Source: Amoeboaphelidium protococcarum (Eukaryota; Aphelidiomycota; Aphelidea). From it: a stretch of DNA of 64,000 nt. The notes below the pieces were generated by a model. The model had not been told where the DNA came from, searched no databases, and saw only the letters and a list, made by a program, of their open reading frames with translations. The position numbers were made by a program, and so were the translations under genes. Each line of letters opens with the position of its first letter. Positions within the stretch are counted from its first letter, which is position 1. The stretch lies in the NCBI GenBank assembly GCA_023515745.1, contig JALECJ010000255.1:1932001-1996000 (forward strand), given 5' to 3'. This document shows, in pieces, positions 48,346-59,614 of this stretch.

Positions 48346-49020
48346 ATGAGACTTATTCTAAATGTAATGATTTAGATTTCTACGCTTACTCTTCTGTGCC
48401 ATGGATCTGATATGATCAGGCACTGGTAATGCCAAAAATCCCACCAGATGCAGGTAGTCTTATATACTCTTTTATCGATCAGCTACCTGAATAGATACCC
48501 ACAGAGGACGCGATGCATTACTTTCAACGTTGCAGAGCATATTGCTATAAGTAATCTGGATATTGAATGTCATCGAGTAGTGGCCTAATTTCCAGGCAAG
48601 AGCACGTGGTATAATTGGGTAAAATTTAGTCTTTCAAGTATAAGACATTGAAGTTGATGAAAAATGCATAAAGTGATATAGATGTAGACTTTCACGTATT
48701 GAACTAACTCTCAGTGGATTGGATAAAGCATAACGCCTACGGTTTGTTGTTGTTGCTTTTAATTAGATCGATACTAACATCAGAAAATAGCTGAAGAATC
48801 TGTCTCGAAAGCTTTCCCCCAATTGAGTTATCAGAATTCGAATTGATCATTGTTAGCTCTTAGTCAAGCTCGTCTATCCGTGATCCTGAATTATTCTAAA
48901 TCTCTGGTTGGAAGGTCACTTTACTGCTGAAGGAACGTGTAAGCATTGTTGCAGATAGAATTGAGGAATGCCATCCCGTTATCTTACGCTTCATAGCCAA
49001 TGCTTAGTCTTGAAAAGCGC
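48346..49020 (+). pseudogene. Secreted protein family member B, decayed
   Basis: Diverged relative of member A. It keeps a signal-like start (MRLILNVMIQISTLTLLCHG) and matching blocks in several frames: PTEDAMHYFQRCRAYCYKQS against A's PTEDAMHYFQRVKVYCDQYQ, a W-Y/C-x-x-V-x-F region, and IELSEFELIIVSSQ against AELSQFELVIAGSE. Frameshifts and TGAs break it. It has no equivalent of A's C-terminal half before repeat R2 begins. Confidence 0.65.
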
Positions 49021-49098
49021 AATAGAGCTTACAATCTGCTATAGATCAACATCAGTTGTCAGGTTTGATGAAGATTGACTGTAAATTACATCTCACAG

Positions 49099-49318
49099 TA
49101 GTGGACTGAGATCATGGTTGAAAGTGACTGACTAGACTCAGTATCAATGGTAGATTGACAACCAATTCCATTCATTCAACCGATTCTCTCCTACTGCTAT
49201 TCAGTATTTACTTGGTATACGCATACATACATACGCACATACATATTATTGGAAACTATTCCACCCCATCTCCGCCGATCATCTTACATTGGATAAATCC
49301 AAAGCCTTCGCATGGCCG
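49099..49318 (+). repeat. Direct repeat R2 (about 220 bp)
   Basis: Second copy of R1, in the same orientation. Together R1 and R2 bracket the two secreted-family genes. R2 lies 328 bp upstream of the second subtilase. The interval 49319-49646 contains only promoter-like sequence with ACGCGT at 49622-49627. Confidence 0.9.
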
Positions 49319-49646
49319 TCAGGGAACCGGGTGGATATGCCCTGCTGCCTTCATCAGAAATTAATCGTTAGAAACCAATTTATGCAGTTAATCAAATTGC
49401 CAAGCTATGATTTGATCACAGTCAATTTATATGCACCACGCCCAATCAGGGGTCGAGCTTGATTGAAACAAAGGAGATCAGAGGTCATCTGATTCGACGC
49501 GACCCGATGATGATTGATCGAGCGAGAGATCACGACATTGCGTACCTAAACGGAGTCCTTTCGCTTTCTTTTTCTTTTTCTCTTTCCCACAATCACTTAT
49601 CATCACTCTTTTGTAATAAGTAACGCGTCTTTGTATTTATAACACC

Positions 49647-50966
49647 ATGTTATTATCATCTATTGCTGCCATTGTTGGCTTTACCGCTGTATCTGCTGAG
49701 CGTCTTGCTCCACTTCTGTTTGCCTCTGAGCCATCGCTGGAAATTCCTAATGAGTATCTGGTGCAGTTGAAGGCTCCTGATATGGCTGTCAGCAGTGATG
49801 GCGCGTATCCTGGCCTTGTGTAGGCTCATCTGGACGCGTTATTTGGCGAGTCTTTAATTCAGTCAAACAATATTATCCACCGCTACAACTTGGGTTACGC
49901 TGCTGTGCTTGATGAGCAGACTCTGGCCAAGGTGCGTCACATGCCCGATGTTGACTTTATCGAGGCTAATCAGGTGTACAAGATCTCTGATGAGCAGTAT
50001 GACCGCCAGGCTTCCCCTGATAACTGGGGTCTGAAGCGTGTCTCTCAGCGCGACCTGCCAATGAAGGATGAGTATGTCTTCTACAAGTCTGCCGGTGAGG
50101 GTGTTAATGTGTACGTTGTTGACAATGGTGTCCTGGTCAATCACACTGACTTTGAGAATCGCGCCGAGTTGGGTGTTGTTGTACCTCGTGGTGAGAAGGA
50201 GGCTGATGGTAATCACGGTACTCACGTCGCTTCCACTATCGCTGGTAAGCTGTACGGTGTTGCCAAGAAGGCTACCATTATCAACGTCAAGGTGTTGAGA
50301 TCTTCTGGCTACGGCTCCACTGCTGATGTCCTGGCCGGCATTGAGTTTGTTGCCAGCGACCACAACAAGAGAGTGCGCGCCAACAAACTGATCAAGAGTG
50401 TTGCCAACATGTCTCTGGGTGGTGGAAAGTCTACCATGCTGGATAATGCTGTTAACAGTGCCATCAAGCAGGGTGTCCTGTTCGCCGTTGCTGCCGGTAA
50501 TGACAACCGTGATGCTTGCCGCTACTCACCTGCAGGTGCTGAGGATGCTCTCACTGTCGGTGCTACTGACCGTTATGATGCTCGTGCTTACTTCAGTAAC
50601 TACGGCAAGTGTGTCGATATCTTTGCTCCTGGTCACGAGATTACCGCTGCTTGGAACGATGATGTCAACTCTACCATCACCATTTCTGGTACTTCCATGG
50701 CTTCCCCACACGTTTGTGGTGTGATGGCTCTGCTGATTGCTGAGTAGGACTATACTCCTGCTGAGTTGAAGAAGCGTGTCCTGGAGCTGTCCACTCCTAA
50801 CAAGGTGAAGAGAGCTGGATGGGGATCTCCTAACAAGTTGCTGTTCAACGGTGTTGATGCTTCCCGCCATCTTGCTGATAAGGAGTCTGCAGCTGTTGCT
50901 CAGAAGGTCATGATGAAGTCTGAGATCGATGCTGAGATCATCAAGTCTGTCCGCTTCCAGTTGTGA
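49647..50966 (+). CDS. Secreted subtilase (S8), variant active-site motifs
   Basis: 439-residue single-exon protease precursor: signal peptide (MLLSSIAAIVGFTAVSA), I9-like propeptide (NEYLVQLKAPD...VDFIEANQVY) and S8 domain. The Asp motif is YVVDNGV where DTG is usual (Asp about 159), and the His motif is DGNHGTHVAS, one Gly shorter than the usual NGHGTHVAG, with Ser for the last Gly. The oxyanion Asn (AAGNDN) and the Ser motif SGTSMASPH are canonical, so activity is plausible. Gln is TAG at two sites (LVQAHLDAL; IAEQDYTPAELKK). A C-terminal extension of about 45 residues follows the catalytic domain. It is a diverged paralogue of the gene at 1-820. Confidence 0.95.
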
Positions 50967-51147
50967 ATCTGATCATTGCAAGTGCTTATTGCTCTTTCTT
51001 GTTTATGACTTTATAATGAGCTAGAGTGATTATTATCATAAAAAATATACAGTACAATATTGCTGACATGATTATATTTTCTCATTTCTACTTGAAATTC
51101 CTATCGACTTGGACCATATCATTTAATGGAATATGATCAAAGATTGT

Positions 51148-52800
51148 TCACTTTATGGCCATCATTAGCTTGAGAATAGATGTAAGGCACAAAGCGGAGT
51201 CAATCACCCAAGACTTGCAGATCTCAAAGTCGATTTGTATTTGCTTTTCCAAATTCTATAGTTTCGAGCATTGGACCTTGTGACTGACTGCGTATTCTAT
51301 AAATTAACCTCTGCTCTAGTTCAACAATGAGGCACAAACAGCCAACAGCTTTACCATCTAAAGTACTAGCTTTTCAACATTCTAACACAATTTCTCAACA
51401 TTGTCCGCTCTATCAGAGGTTGATTACTCAGCGGCTTTCATCTACTGCTCCGCAATCGACATTAGAAAAATCTCAGCCAATCGCAGTATCTATTCACAAG
51501 ACATTTCTGCAATATCGGCTAAAGACTGAGCACATAAACTCTGATACTGGCGGGTAAAATTGTCAGTCGCATTATCCCGCTCCTCTCCTTAAGCATCTTA
51601 ATCGCTGATCTTATCCATTTAGGCTTAGTATTACTCAAACTTCTGCTAAATCTTAATTTGAAGGGTGCTCTAATACTTGTCCATATCATCAACTTGAGTA
51701 AAATTGCCAACACCGACATTTTACAATATGTCTCTAGCTTCACTTGCAAATGCACTAGCTTAATCAAAATGCTCAGAGTCTATCACCAAATCACTACATC
51801 CATCTTGCAACTTCTCTTGAGATAGCAATTAATCAACTAGAGACGTGTCTACATCCTGAATGACCAAAGTTTTACTCTTGGCTTCTTCGGACAGCATTTC
51901 TAGTGCTTGCATATGGGCAAGTCCACAATTATCATCAAAATAGTCGTGCACAGTAGCAATTCTAGGTACACGGCGGCCTTTCAGCTTGTTCTATTGCATA
52001 CTCTTCTCCTTCTACTAATTACGCTTCTCTGCGAGTAAATTAGCAGTCTTACTTCCAATAATACTGCCTATAGCTTCCAATGCGCCGACACCATTCTAGA
52101 ATAGCACTTGACCGACAACTTGACCATCTTTGAGTTTATCCTGAATCTGCACTTCATTCAACTTTTTTATGGAAGTTAGCACTGCATTACCCAATAAATC
52201 TGAAGTAAAATCCATGGCCGAGTCAAGACCTTTAATAACAACTTCAGTTCCCTTCATGATACTGCCATTTGGACTAGTTATAACTTGTTGTCCATCTCCA
52301 CCGTCCACATTGTCACCACCACCAACTGACTAATCATCGGCCGCACGAAAGTCCACCGTCTGACCGCCATCCAGAGTAGTGTAAACTTTACTTCCAACCA
52401 CGTCAGATACTTTAGTCACCTTGCCACCAATATCTTTGGCAGTCTCAGAGAGATCATTCAAATCATCTTGAAGCGATTCTTATACAGCGGATATAGCAGA
52501 AGTTAGCCAACTTGACCATCCACCTGCACTTGGTTACTCTTACTATTATGACTTTTCATATTATTACTCTTTAATATCAGAAGACTAATCTACTTCATCA
52601 ACCAAAGAAGGTGCATTCTATTCATGTTAAGGCGATTCAGAACTTTAAGTGCCATGCACTTTAGTTGGATCATCTTCAGGTCTCTCTTAACTATGATCCA
52701 ATACATTGGTAGCAGAAGGAGAGAGTTCCGAATTGTCAATGAAATCTTCGCCTTCTGAAGCACTGGCAAATTCCTCTTCCTCGGTCTCTATTTCTGACAT
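51148..52800 (-). CDS. FAM114-family protein
   Basis: 550-residue single-exon protein. An acidic N-terminus (MSEIETEEEEFASASEGEDF) is followed by the amphipathic FAM114 core (GGWSSWLTSAISAVQESLQD, ALEAIGSIIGSKTANLLAEK) and the signature HDYFDDNCGLAHMQALEMLS, then a long helical C-terminus with many TAG/TAA-coded Gln. Animal FAM114A proteins bind Rab2 on Golgi membranes; the same role here is inference. The reading frame continues past several UAR codons to TGA at 51150-51148. The 180 bp before the subtilase stop hold nothing. Confidence 0.85.
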
Positions 52801-53313
52801 TGAACTTGAAAATTGATTCTATATTCCAAGTGACTGACTATTCAGAAGAGAAAACTTATTCGTTCCTGAACAAATTAGTTTGGTTGGCAAAAAAGACTTT
52901 TTGTTCAAAGTAAAGTTGTAATGAACAAAAAAGAAACGTCTATACTGTACTTGAAAGAAAGAAAGCATAAGAGTATAATATCATCGTCATTGTCATGATT
53001 GAAATAGGAAAGCATATGCGCGGTAAATCGAATATATATATTTGTTTCATCCTAGATGAACGACTTCCGCTTTCAGTAAATTCTATTTGGAATGCAGAAG
53101 ACTGAGCGGGAAACACAGAGTAACTCAAAGATCAATTTAAATCGCGTGATCACATTATAGTTTTTGCCCAATCGGAAATCAACGTCGGCATTGACATCAT
53201 TTTGCCGGCAAACTGGCCTTTCTTTCCTTCTTCTCACTCTCTAAATCACATTACAGTAATCAGCTGATTGATTATTATATTTGCAAACTTTAACTAGCTA
53301 TATTAAATTTGAT
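52801..53313. promoter_or_regulatory. Divergent promoter, FAM114 / A20-AN1
   Basis: 513 bp between two outward-facing start codons; AT-rich, with no ORF or repeat of note. Confidence 0.35.
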
Positions 53314-53937
53314 ATGAACAATTAGTAAACGCCTAGTCCTGCTAAAGAGCCTTAGCTCTGTATCGCCAATTGTGGCTTCTTTGGAAATGAATAGTTTGGT
53401 TAGATGTGCTCCAAGTGTTATAAGATGATGTAATCAAATGCTAGTAGTAATAATCCTTCCGCATCCGCATCATCGTAACAGATATCCGGCTCAGCTGCTC
53501 CAGTATCTACTCCTGCCATCTCTGCTCCTTCATCTACTATTGCCTCTCCAGCATCAACTGCCACTTTTATTCCTGTGGATGATGCTCGTATATCAAGTGA
53601 TTCGTCCGCCGTCGTTGATCATGTGACTGCCGATATTTAAAGCGGTGGTACAACAGCTGATGTCAAGGAGACAGCAGCAACAACAACAGAAAGTGGTGAT
53701 AAAGAAGTAGCTGTAGCTGAAATTAATCCTGCTAAGCTGAAGCGGTGCAATATATGTAAACTGAAAATGAATATGGCTAAACAAATATCTAACAAGTGCA
53801 AGTGCGGCTATGTATTCTGTGATGCTCACAAGATTAGTGCTAATCACAACTGCACATTTGACTACGCTGAAAGTCATAAGAAGGTGCTCACCAACAAGAA
53901 TCCTCGCATAGTATCAGATTCATTTGAACGTATATGA
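53314..53937 (+). CDS. A20/AN1 zinc finger protein (ZFAND5/6-like)
   Basis: 207 residues, single exon. The N-terminal A20 finger (LCIANCGFFGNEQFGQMCSK) and C-terminal AN1 finger (CNICKLKMNMAKQIS...CKCGYVFCDAHKISANHNC) have complete metal ligands and are joined by an Ala/Ser/Thr-rich linker. The architecture matches ubiquitin-binding stress-associated proteins that couple to proteasome or immune signalling in animals and stress responses in plants. Q in GNEQFGQMC is TAG twice. The start at 53314 gives MNNQQTPSPAKEP. Ends in TGA. It converges on NAA50. Confidence 0.94.
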
Positions 53938-54110
53938 GTACTTATTAGATATTTTTACTTGCTTTCATTATACATCCGCTGTATTATGTTTTTCCCAGTT
54001 GGTTTCGTGCGATGGTTTGTTTGATCAGCAATAAATTTTGGTCGCGTTGGAAATTCAAGATCTAAAACTCCTACATCATATTACACACGTTAACTTACAT
54101 TTCAATATAA

Positions 54111-54809
54111 TCATAATAATCCTTCCTCTTTAAGAGAATCTTAATGATACTTGATCATGTGCAGCGAGTCGTATTCCTAACCATCTATAGTGTAATAGGC
54201 AACATTGACGTGGGACACTACAAAATCGAACGACCGATACAGATTAATCGCAGCTTCGTTTGAAGGAAGGACGTCAAGCGAAACGTTAATCTCTTGGCTT
54301 CGAATCATTGAGAGCACTTTTCTCATCAAGTGACGCGCAAAACCCTTGTTTCGATATAATGGTCGAACACCGAGGCTCATTATGTACGCATGATGTCCCT
54401 CTTACTATCCATACTGTATTCTACACCCAATAGAGGCTACAATCGGGTTACCATTTTCACATCTCCGGTCAATAACGATGAAGGCAATTACGTGCATAAA
54501 GTCGTCATCTTTTCTCCACTGCTTCTCTTACCGCAGCAGATCATCATAATACTGTTTCTGATACTTTACCGGGAATAACTCTTCATTGAATTGTCTCAAC
54601 TAGTCAATGTCATTACTGGCGACTTTTCTGCATATAAATCTACTCCCTGATTCTTGTGTCATCTTTGTAGAAGTGCTATTGTTTTATGCTTCTTCAGACT
54701 AATGTTGGTGCTGTCGCATTCTTGACACTTTCGCTTGCGGTGGTGACATTAGATTCGCTCGCTGTAATTCCTCCTTAATTTTACCCAAAAAATCCATACC
54801 ATTCATCAT
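54111..54809 (-). CDS. NAA50: N-alpha-acetyltransferase NAA50-like
   Basis: GNAT-fold acetyltransferase related to NAA50, which acts on Met-starting N-termini with the NatA complex. 232 residues, single exon, ATG 54809 to TGA. A basic, Gln-rich N-terminal extension of about 50 residues precedes the core: FNEELFPVKYQKQYYDDLLR (compare the FPVSY motif of NAA50), YIMSLGVRPLYRNKGFARHL with the acetyl-CoA loop R-x-x-G-x-A, and DVLPSNEAAINLYRSFDF. It is shorter in the beta6-beta7 region than NAA60, favouring NAA50, but the distinction is not certain. Confidence 0.85.
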
Positions 54810-55086
54810 TCTATATATGTATTTGACAAAAGTTTATGCTTAAAGTTATGAGGCTGTTTGAACAACGGATGTCACTGTAAACAAAACCAAGTCGTTGTTG
54901 CTGTTGGTAAAAGCGACAGTCAGCCTTGGTTGTTTCAGGTCGATCACAGAAAAGTTACTCAGCCTCAGCGATGAATTTAGATCAATTTTCAATATACTAT
55001 CAGATTCTAAGTGTTTTGGCAGCAGGAAAATGCTTTATAAATAATTTAAAATATTATAGAAAATTTATTATTATAATGTAAAGTCA

Positions 55087-55584
55087 TCATAGAAGCATCA
55101 TAGCAAGTAATGCGGATGAGTACAGAAGAGAAGTCACCACAGCAGATCCTGAGCTCACTTCATCTCTCACCGGAGCGGTGTAATCTTTATCAGTGTCATT
55201 CTAGGAGTCTGCTATATTTGTAGAGTTGGTGCTATCATTCTTTGAGGATGAAGCTTGATACTAGGTGGCGTTATCTGACGCGTTCACATTAGCCAGCAAA
55301 GAAGGAGGAGCGGTAATCATGGTGCTGTTCAGCATTGTGGCATTTCTAGACGACGCTGGTTACTAAGGCTAAGGGGACGGCTCAGTAGCTGCACTGACAG
55401 TAGTCTGTGACTATTTGACAGGCTCATCAATGATAATAGGCTCTCTAATTTCGGGCTGCGGAACTGGCTCTTTGGCTGGATAGTACACTTTGCCTTCGTG
55501 ATAAGCAACAGCTTCCCCGACAGATTACGCGCGAATATTAAATGCAAGCAGCAATGTTACAATGATTTATTTTTAACCAAACAT
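55087..55584 (-). CDS. Putative GPI-anchored surface protein
   Basis: 165 residues: N-terminal hydrophobic signal (IIVTLLLAFNIRAQS), a Pro/Glu-rich segment (KVYYPAKEPVPQPEIREP), a Ser/Thr/Asn-rich stalk with about nine N-glycosylation motifs (NATMLNSTMI, NASDNAT, NDSTNST), and a C-terminal small-residue site plus hydrophobic tail (SSGSAVVTSLLYSSALLAMM) typical of a GPI signal. No domain; fast-evolving wall or surface protein is the likely class. TAG/TAA Gln codons occur throughout, with TAG-TAA tandem in SPQPQQPAS. Gap 54810-55086 shows no gene. Confidence 0.72.
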
Positions 55585-55988
55585 CTCGGATGCAGTATAA
55601 TAATTTATAAGTCTGTATTTATTCAAGTATATATACTTAGGAGAAAAGAATGCTAAAGATTGATCACTGTGATTAAAAAGAATCGAGGCAGCCAATCAGA
55701 GGGAAGCAATACTACTTCATGTTACGCTTGGCGGCGTGTGTCACGCAACCATTCTCGTGGACGTCGTTTAATGGGAGGCCCTGTTACATTTGACGTGGCA
55801 CAATATCATCAATTCTTGGCTGTCACATAATCATGATATCTAGTGATGAAAATCACATATGTATCTATCTCATGTTTGATGGAGTCATCAGATGAAGAGG
55901 ATAAGAGTAAAGAAGTGACAAAGGTTCTATGAAGTCAACGACATTGTAATAAGTTCAATCCAATACACACCATATCTTAATGATTGAA

Positions 55989-57371
55989 TCACGAAGACTG
56001 TGACTTTGCTGCTCTGATAGCATTGATAAAATCTTCATGCTACTTGCGCCAGTCAGCTTTCTTCTTTTTGGGTACACTTTGTTATGGTTGCTTTGCCATC
56101 CGCTTGACATTCTTTTCAAATTCGGTATTCTTAGTGCGAAGGGTCTTTCCATCCATGACCTTGCGCTGCTTCTTAGAAGGACTTGACGTGCATGCACCTT
56201 AGTGCTTTTCAATTCTATCCAGATTAAAAGTCCTCTCGCAGAACTCGCATCTCTTCATTCCATCTGGAGTAGGAGGCCTCTCTACCGGTTTAGCATCTTC
56301 TGTAGGAACAGGGGCATTGTTTTATCCAGGTAGTTTATCTTTTGTAGATGGTGCGCTGATAGCAGGCGCGGTAGTCAACTATTCAGTTGAACTGAACAGA
56401 GATTAAGGATCAGCATTATCACTACCGACATCCTTCGGCTTCTACTTTCTAACACTAGTCGACTTTTTTAAACCAGCGGAAGACTTATTCAGTTACTTGG
56501 TTGAATCAAAAGATGAGCTTTGAGGTAGTATCTTGATCTTTGGTTAAGTATATGCAGTTGCGGATTTATTGCGCGATTGCTACTTCTCAGCAGGCTACTA
56601 CTTTATAATCTTGGGGAAGCTTCCCATTGCCTTGGACGCGGAAAATGCATCCATGTTAGGACCATTTTTAGGCTGAGACTCTTTTTAAAGTTTCTGTATG
56701 GATTACTAAATCACTTTATCATGTTGCATCTACGACTAACTCAAAGACGATGAGAAAGAGGAGGATCTAGCCTTGGTGCGAGGCATAGTCTTTGGACTAC
56801 CTATTTAGTTTGATGCAGACGTCGACCCATTCAGGATAGTAAGCGGAGCAGACTATTTGAGTGTTGTCGATGGAGTCGAACTTATAGAGTTAACGCGAGA
56901 CGAGCGAGCACTAACCATAAAGTCACTTCCTATGCCAGATGATGATTTAGACAGTGACTGGGCAGACACCACCATCTCTTTGTACAGTTAAGGTATTGAG
57001 GAGTTATCACTAGCTTTCTTTGGTGTCTTTTTGGCCTCATCAAAGAAGTTTCTCAGCTTACCAGGTGTACGTATTCGGTCGCGTTTGAACTTTTAACTTC
57101 CCGCTGTCATCTCCCTCTTGGGCGGCGAAGGCTCATACTCTGCTGAGGAGATGGACATTGCCCTGAAGCTGCTAGCAGAGGATTACTGTAAAATATCATA
57201 TGAATCTGAAGCATTGATACTTTTCTACTGCTGTTACTACTAAACACTGCTAATCTTACCACTAGATGGTCTAGGGATTAGGCTCTTCTTCCTAACAAGG
57301 CTTGTTGATCCGCTGTTGGCCGCTGCCTCTGTCGCGTCTTTGCTTCCTTTAGAATCCGCAATCGGTGCCAT
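55989..57371 (-). CDS. ZC2HC1-like C2HC zinc finger protein
   Basis: 460 residues, single exon. The first 350 residues are low-complexity Ser/Lys/Gln. A C2HC finger (CEFCERTFNLDRIEKHQGAC) follows, then the family-specific KVMDGKTLRTKNTEFE and KADWRKQHEDFINAIRAAK segments seen after the first finger of ZC2HC1A/C (FAM164). The usual second finger is absent because the protein ends in TGA directly after AAKSQSS. Animal members are associated with cilia/flagella and testis; that role here is inference. The interval 55585-55988 downstream shows no gene. Confidence 0.82.
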
Positions 57372-57469
57372 ATCAGTTATATCTCAATTTTTAAATCGTT
57401 ACAATTATAGCGACTATTTCTCAATTATATTAACACCTGAATAATAAAAATGAATTAGTCAGTCAGCTG

Positions 57470-57811
57470 ATGAAGATTAAAGAAAAGTAGTAATTGAATA
57501 TAGATTACGGTAATGGATTGATGCAGTCTAAATTTAGCTCTGTGTTTCAATCCTTTGAAGAGGTATTAACTGAGGAGGGCATTTATTCTAATAAAATGGA
57601 TCCGCATTTATTCATTGCCTCCACTAAGCATCAGTTAACAACTTCAGTCATCAGTCTATCTACATGTACATGCTGTTATTGTTTCAGCTGTGCCGTTTCA
57701 TCTCTTTTGAAAATCATCACCGCGTCCGTCTCTTCCTTCGTTTCTCCATCAGGAACTAAAACAATATATCTTACGTCATGGCTAGTAAATATTTGGGAAC
57801 CAAGTCGCTGA
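57470..57811 (+). CDS. Small ORF, uncertain
   Basis: 113 codons from ATG 57470 to TGA 57811. The first 60 residues look protein-like (SSVFQSFEEVLTEEGIYSNK, MDPHLFIASTKHQ) and the rest is Cys/Ser/Thr-rich and less convincing. It overlaps the SDR start by 34 nt, so the true 3' end may differ (unrecognised intron) or the ORF may be noise. Family not recognised. Confidence 0.3.
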
Positions 57812-58740
57812 TTGGAAAGACGCTGTTCATCACTGGTGCCACGCAAGGTATTGGTCTGCAGGCTGCCAAGGTGTACTCTGCCCTGGGATGTAATGTTGTT
57901 CTTGGATGCCGGAAGCTTGTGGATGGGTAGAATGTTATCCAGTAACAGCTTACACCATTTCGTGATCAAAATGCATCATCCGAAGAGGTGAAGAAGGAGC
58001 AACAATTTTTCGCCATTAAGATGGATCTGAGTTCTCTAGAAGATATCCATTTATCTTTGAAAGATTATTCGAACTATGTTGGCATTTGTCCTGATTTTAT
58101 CATCAATAATGCTGGCATGATGTCCAAAGATCGGGTGTTGACCAGAGATGATATTGAGCTAACATTTCAAAGCAACTATCTAAGTCATGCCGTTTTTGCT
58201 CACGGAATGATGCGTAATATTGCCAAGTTGGATAAACCAGTCTCCAATTTGATGCGTGTCATCAATACTAGCGCTGGTTGTTACAGAACTGTTAAACTGG
58301 ATTTTGACAACTTGTTAAAGCAAAGTAATGAATATGATTTTTGGAAAGTGTATTGTCAGTCAAAGTTGTCGCAACTGGTGTGGTCAAATTACGTTCATAA
58401 TATGTTTAATGTTGAAAAGGATTAAAATGAGTATGTGAAAGGATTAGATCTGAAGGGAGTTGCGGTGGAAAGTGTATGCATTGATCCTGGTTACATTAGA
58501 ACCAATTTGCTGAGAGAAAGCTATGGATTCACATCAAAAGAGATTGAGGGGAAACTTGGTGCTGCAAAGATGACTGTAGACGATGGTGCAATTAGTTTAG
58601 TTGCCGCCGGTCTGTCCACAGAACAGAGTCTGTCTGGTGGCTTCATGTTCAAGGGCAGGGTGATAAAGTAGACAGACTATCCTCAAGATAAAGAAGTATA
58701 GACAAAATTGTGGAATATTACGAAAAAGTATATTGGTTGA
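57778..58740 (+). CDS. Short-chain dehydrogenase/reductase
   Basis: Classical-type SDR, 320 residues, single exon. It has the N-terminal cofactor loop FITGATQGIGLQAAK (TGxxxGIG), the NNAG motif (DFIINNAGMMSKDR), catalytic Ser in INTSAGCY, and the active-site YCQSK (YxxxK), then DPGYIRTNL. The overall arrangement resembles retinol dehydrogenase/WWOX-type SDRs. The substrate cannot be inferred. No signal peptide or obvious membrane span. In-frame TAG and TAA at several sites are read as Gln; ends TGA. The stop lies 20 bp from that of the convergent membrane-protein gene. Confidence 0.93.
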
Positions 58741-58759
58741 TTGATTGATGAGGTGTTAA

Positions 58760-59614
58760 TCAGAAAGTCACTCGTGTATTTGGATCCAATAGACTTGTCA
58801 AGAGTAGAATTAGACCAATAGCGGCTGAAGTTATTAAAGCAATTATTGCAACTTGACAGAAATCTTCCCTATCTAGTCCACATATTCTCTTGAATCGTTT
58901 GTTTCGGACACTGTCTGCAGAGTTGAACAGTGTTGCAGTGCTACTGGTGCGAACTATTCCATCTTCCATGAGCGAGCTAGTATTCTACACTATAATAGAT
59001 GAGAGTTCAGTGCATATAAACGCGAAAGCCTTTGCATCATTGAATAGAGCTTCATCATCACACCGGAATTGTTTGAAGACTTCATTGCCAGCCTGAAACA
59101 CGATCGGCTCGCAGATCAGTGGCGCAAGTTGCATCAGATAAACACGATACTTGTAATTTCCTGCCGAGCCAAACTTCATTGTCGATCCGGTAGTCTTTTG
59201 CATTGCGCTCACTATAACTACTTCGGTTTGAAAGTACTTTGATAATACGAAACATTCATTAGCTCCGGCTTGGCTCATCTATGCCGGCTCTGCATTATCA
59301 CTGACACCGACAGCGAGCAGTCGATTAGCTGATTATTATTATTAATCTCGCTAAGTCTTTTTCATCTCGTCTGCCAGAATCAACCCAATTGTCACTCCCA
59401 ACGATGCGCTGCCCAGAAAAAGGTATGCAAAGGAATTCAACAAGGATTATGTATCATGCGGGATATGTTGTAATGTCAATGAGCCGTCAATATTACGCAT
59501 TTTTGGTGTTGCATTGTTACTCCCTCCGAGTTGATTCAAACTAATCATGGACTTGTTCAAATGAGATGATTTGTAAAGTCCCGTTTCCATAAGCTCAATT
59601 GATCTAGATGTCAT
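58760..59614 (-). CDS. Two-span membrane protein, unknown family
   Basis: 284 residues, single exon. An N-terminal tail (about 60 residues) precedes a first membrane span (SFAYLFLGSASLGVTIGLIL); then a lumenal or extracellular domain of about 170 residues with Cys residues (ANECFVLSKYFQTEVVIVSA) and a second span near the C-terminus (VAIIALITSAAIGLILLLTS). Five Gln in and around the first loop are a TAG-x-x-TAA-TAA-TAA-TAA cluster. Two spans with a long loop resemble channel subunits of the ENaC/P2X type only in topology; no motif supports that. I do not recognise the family. Confidence 0.6.

Noticed and set aside
45940-49318. LTR retrotransposon with R1/R2 as LTRs
   Set aside because: No TG...CA ends, no primer-binding or polypurine site noticed, and no gag/pol-like protein between them.
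51327-51557. Plus-strand ORF MRHKQPTALPSK
   Set aside because: It is antisense to the C-terminal coding region of the FAM114-family gene, which is open through this stretch to TGA at 51148.
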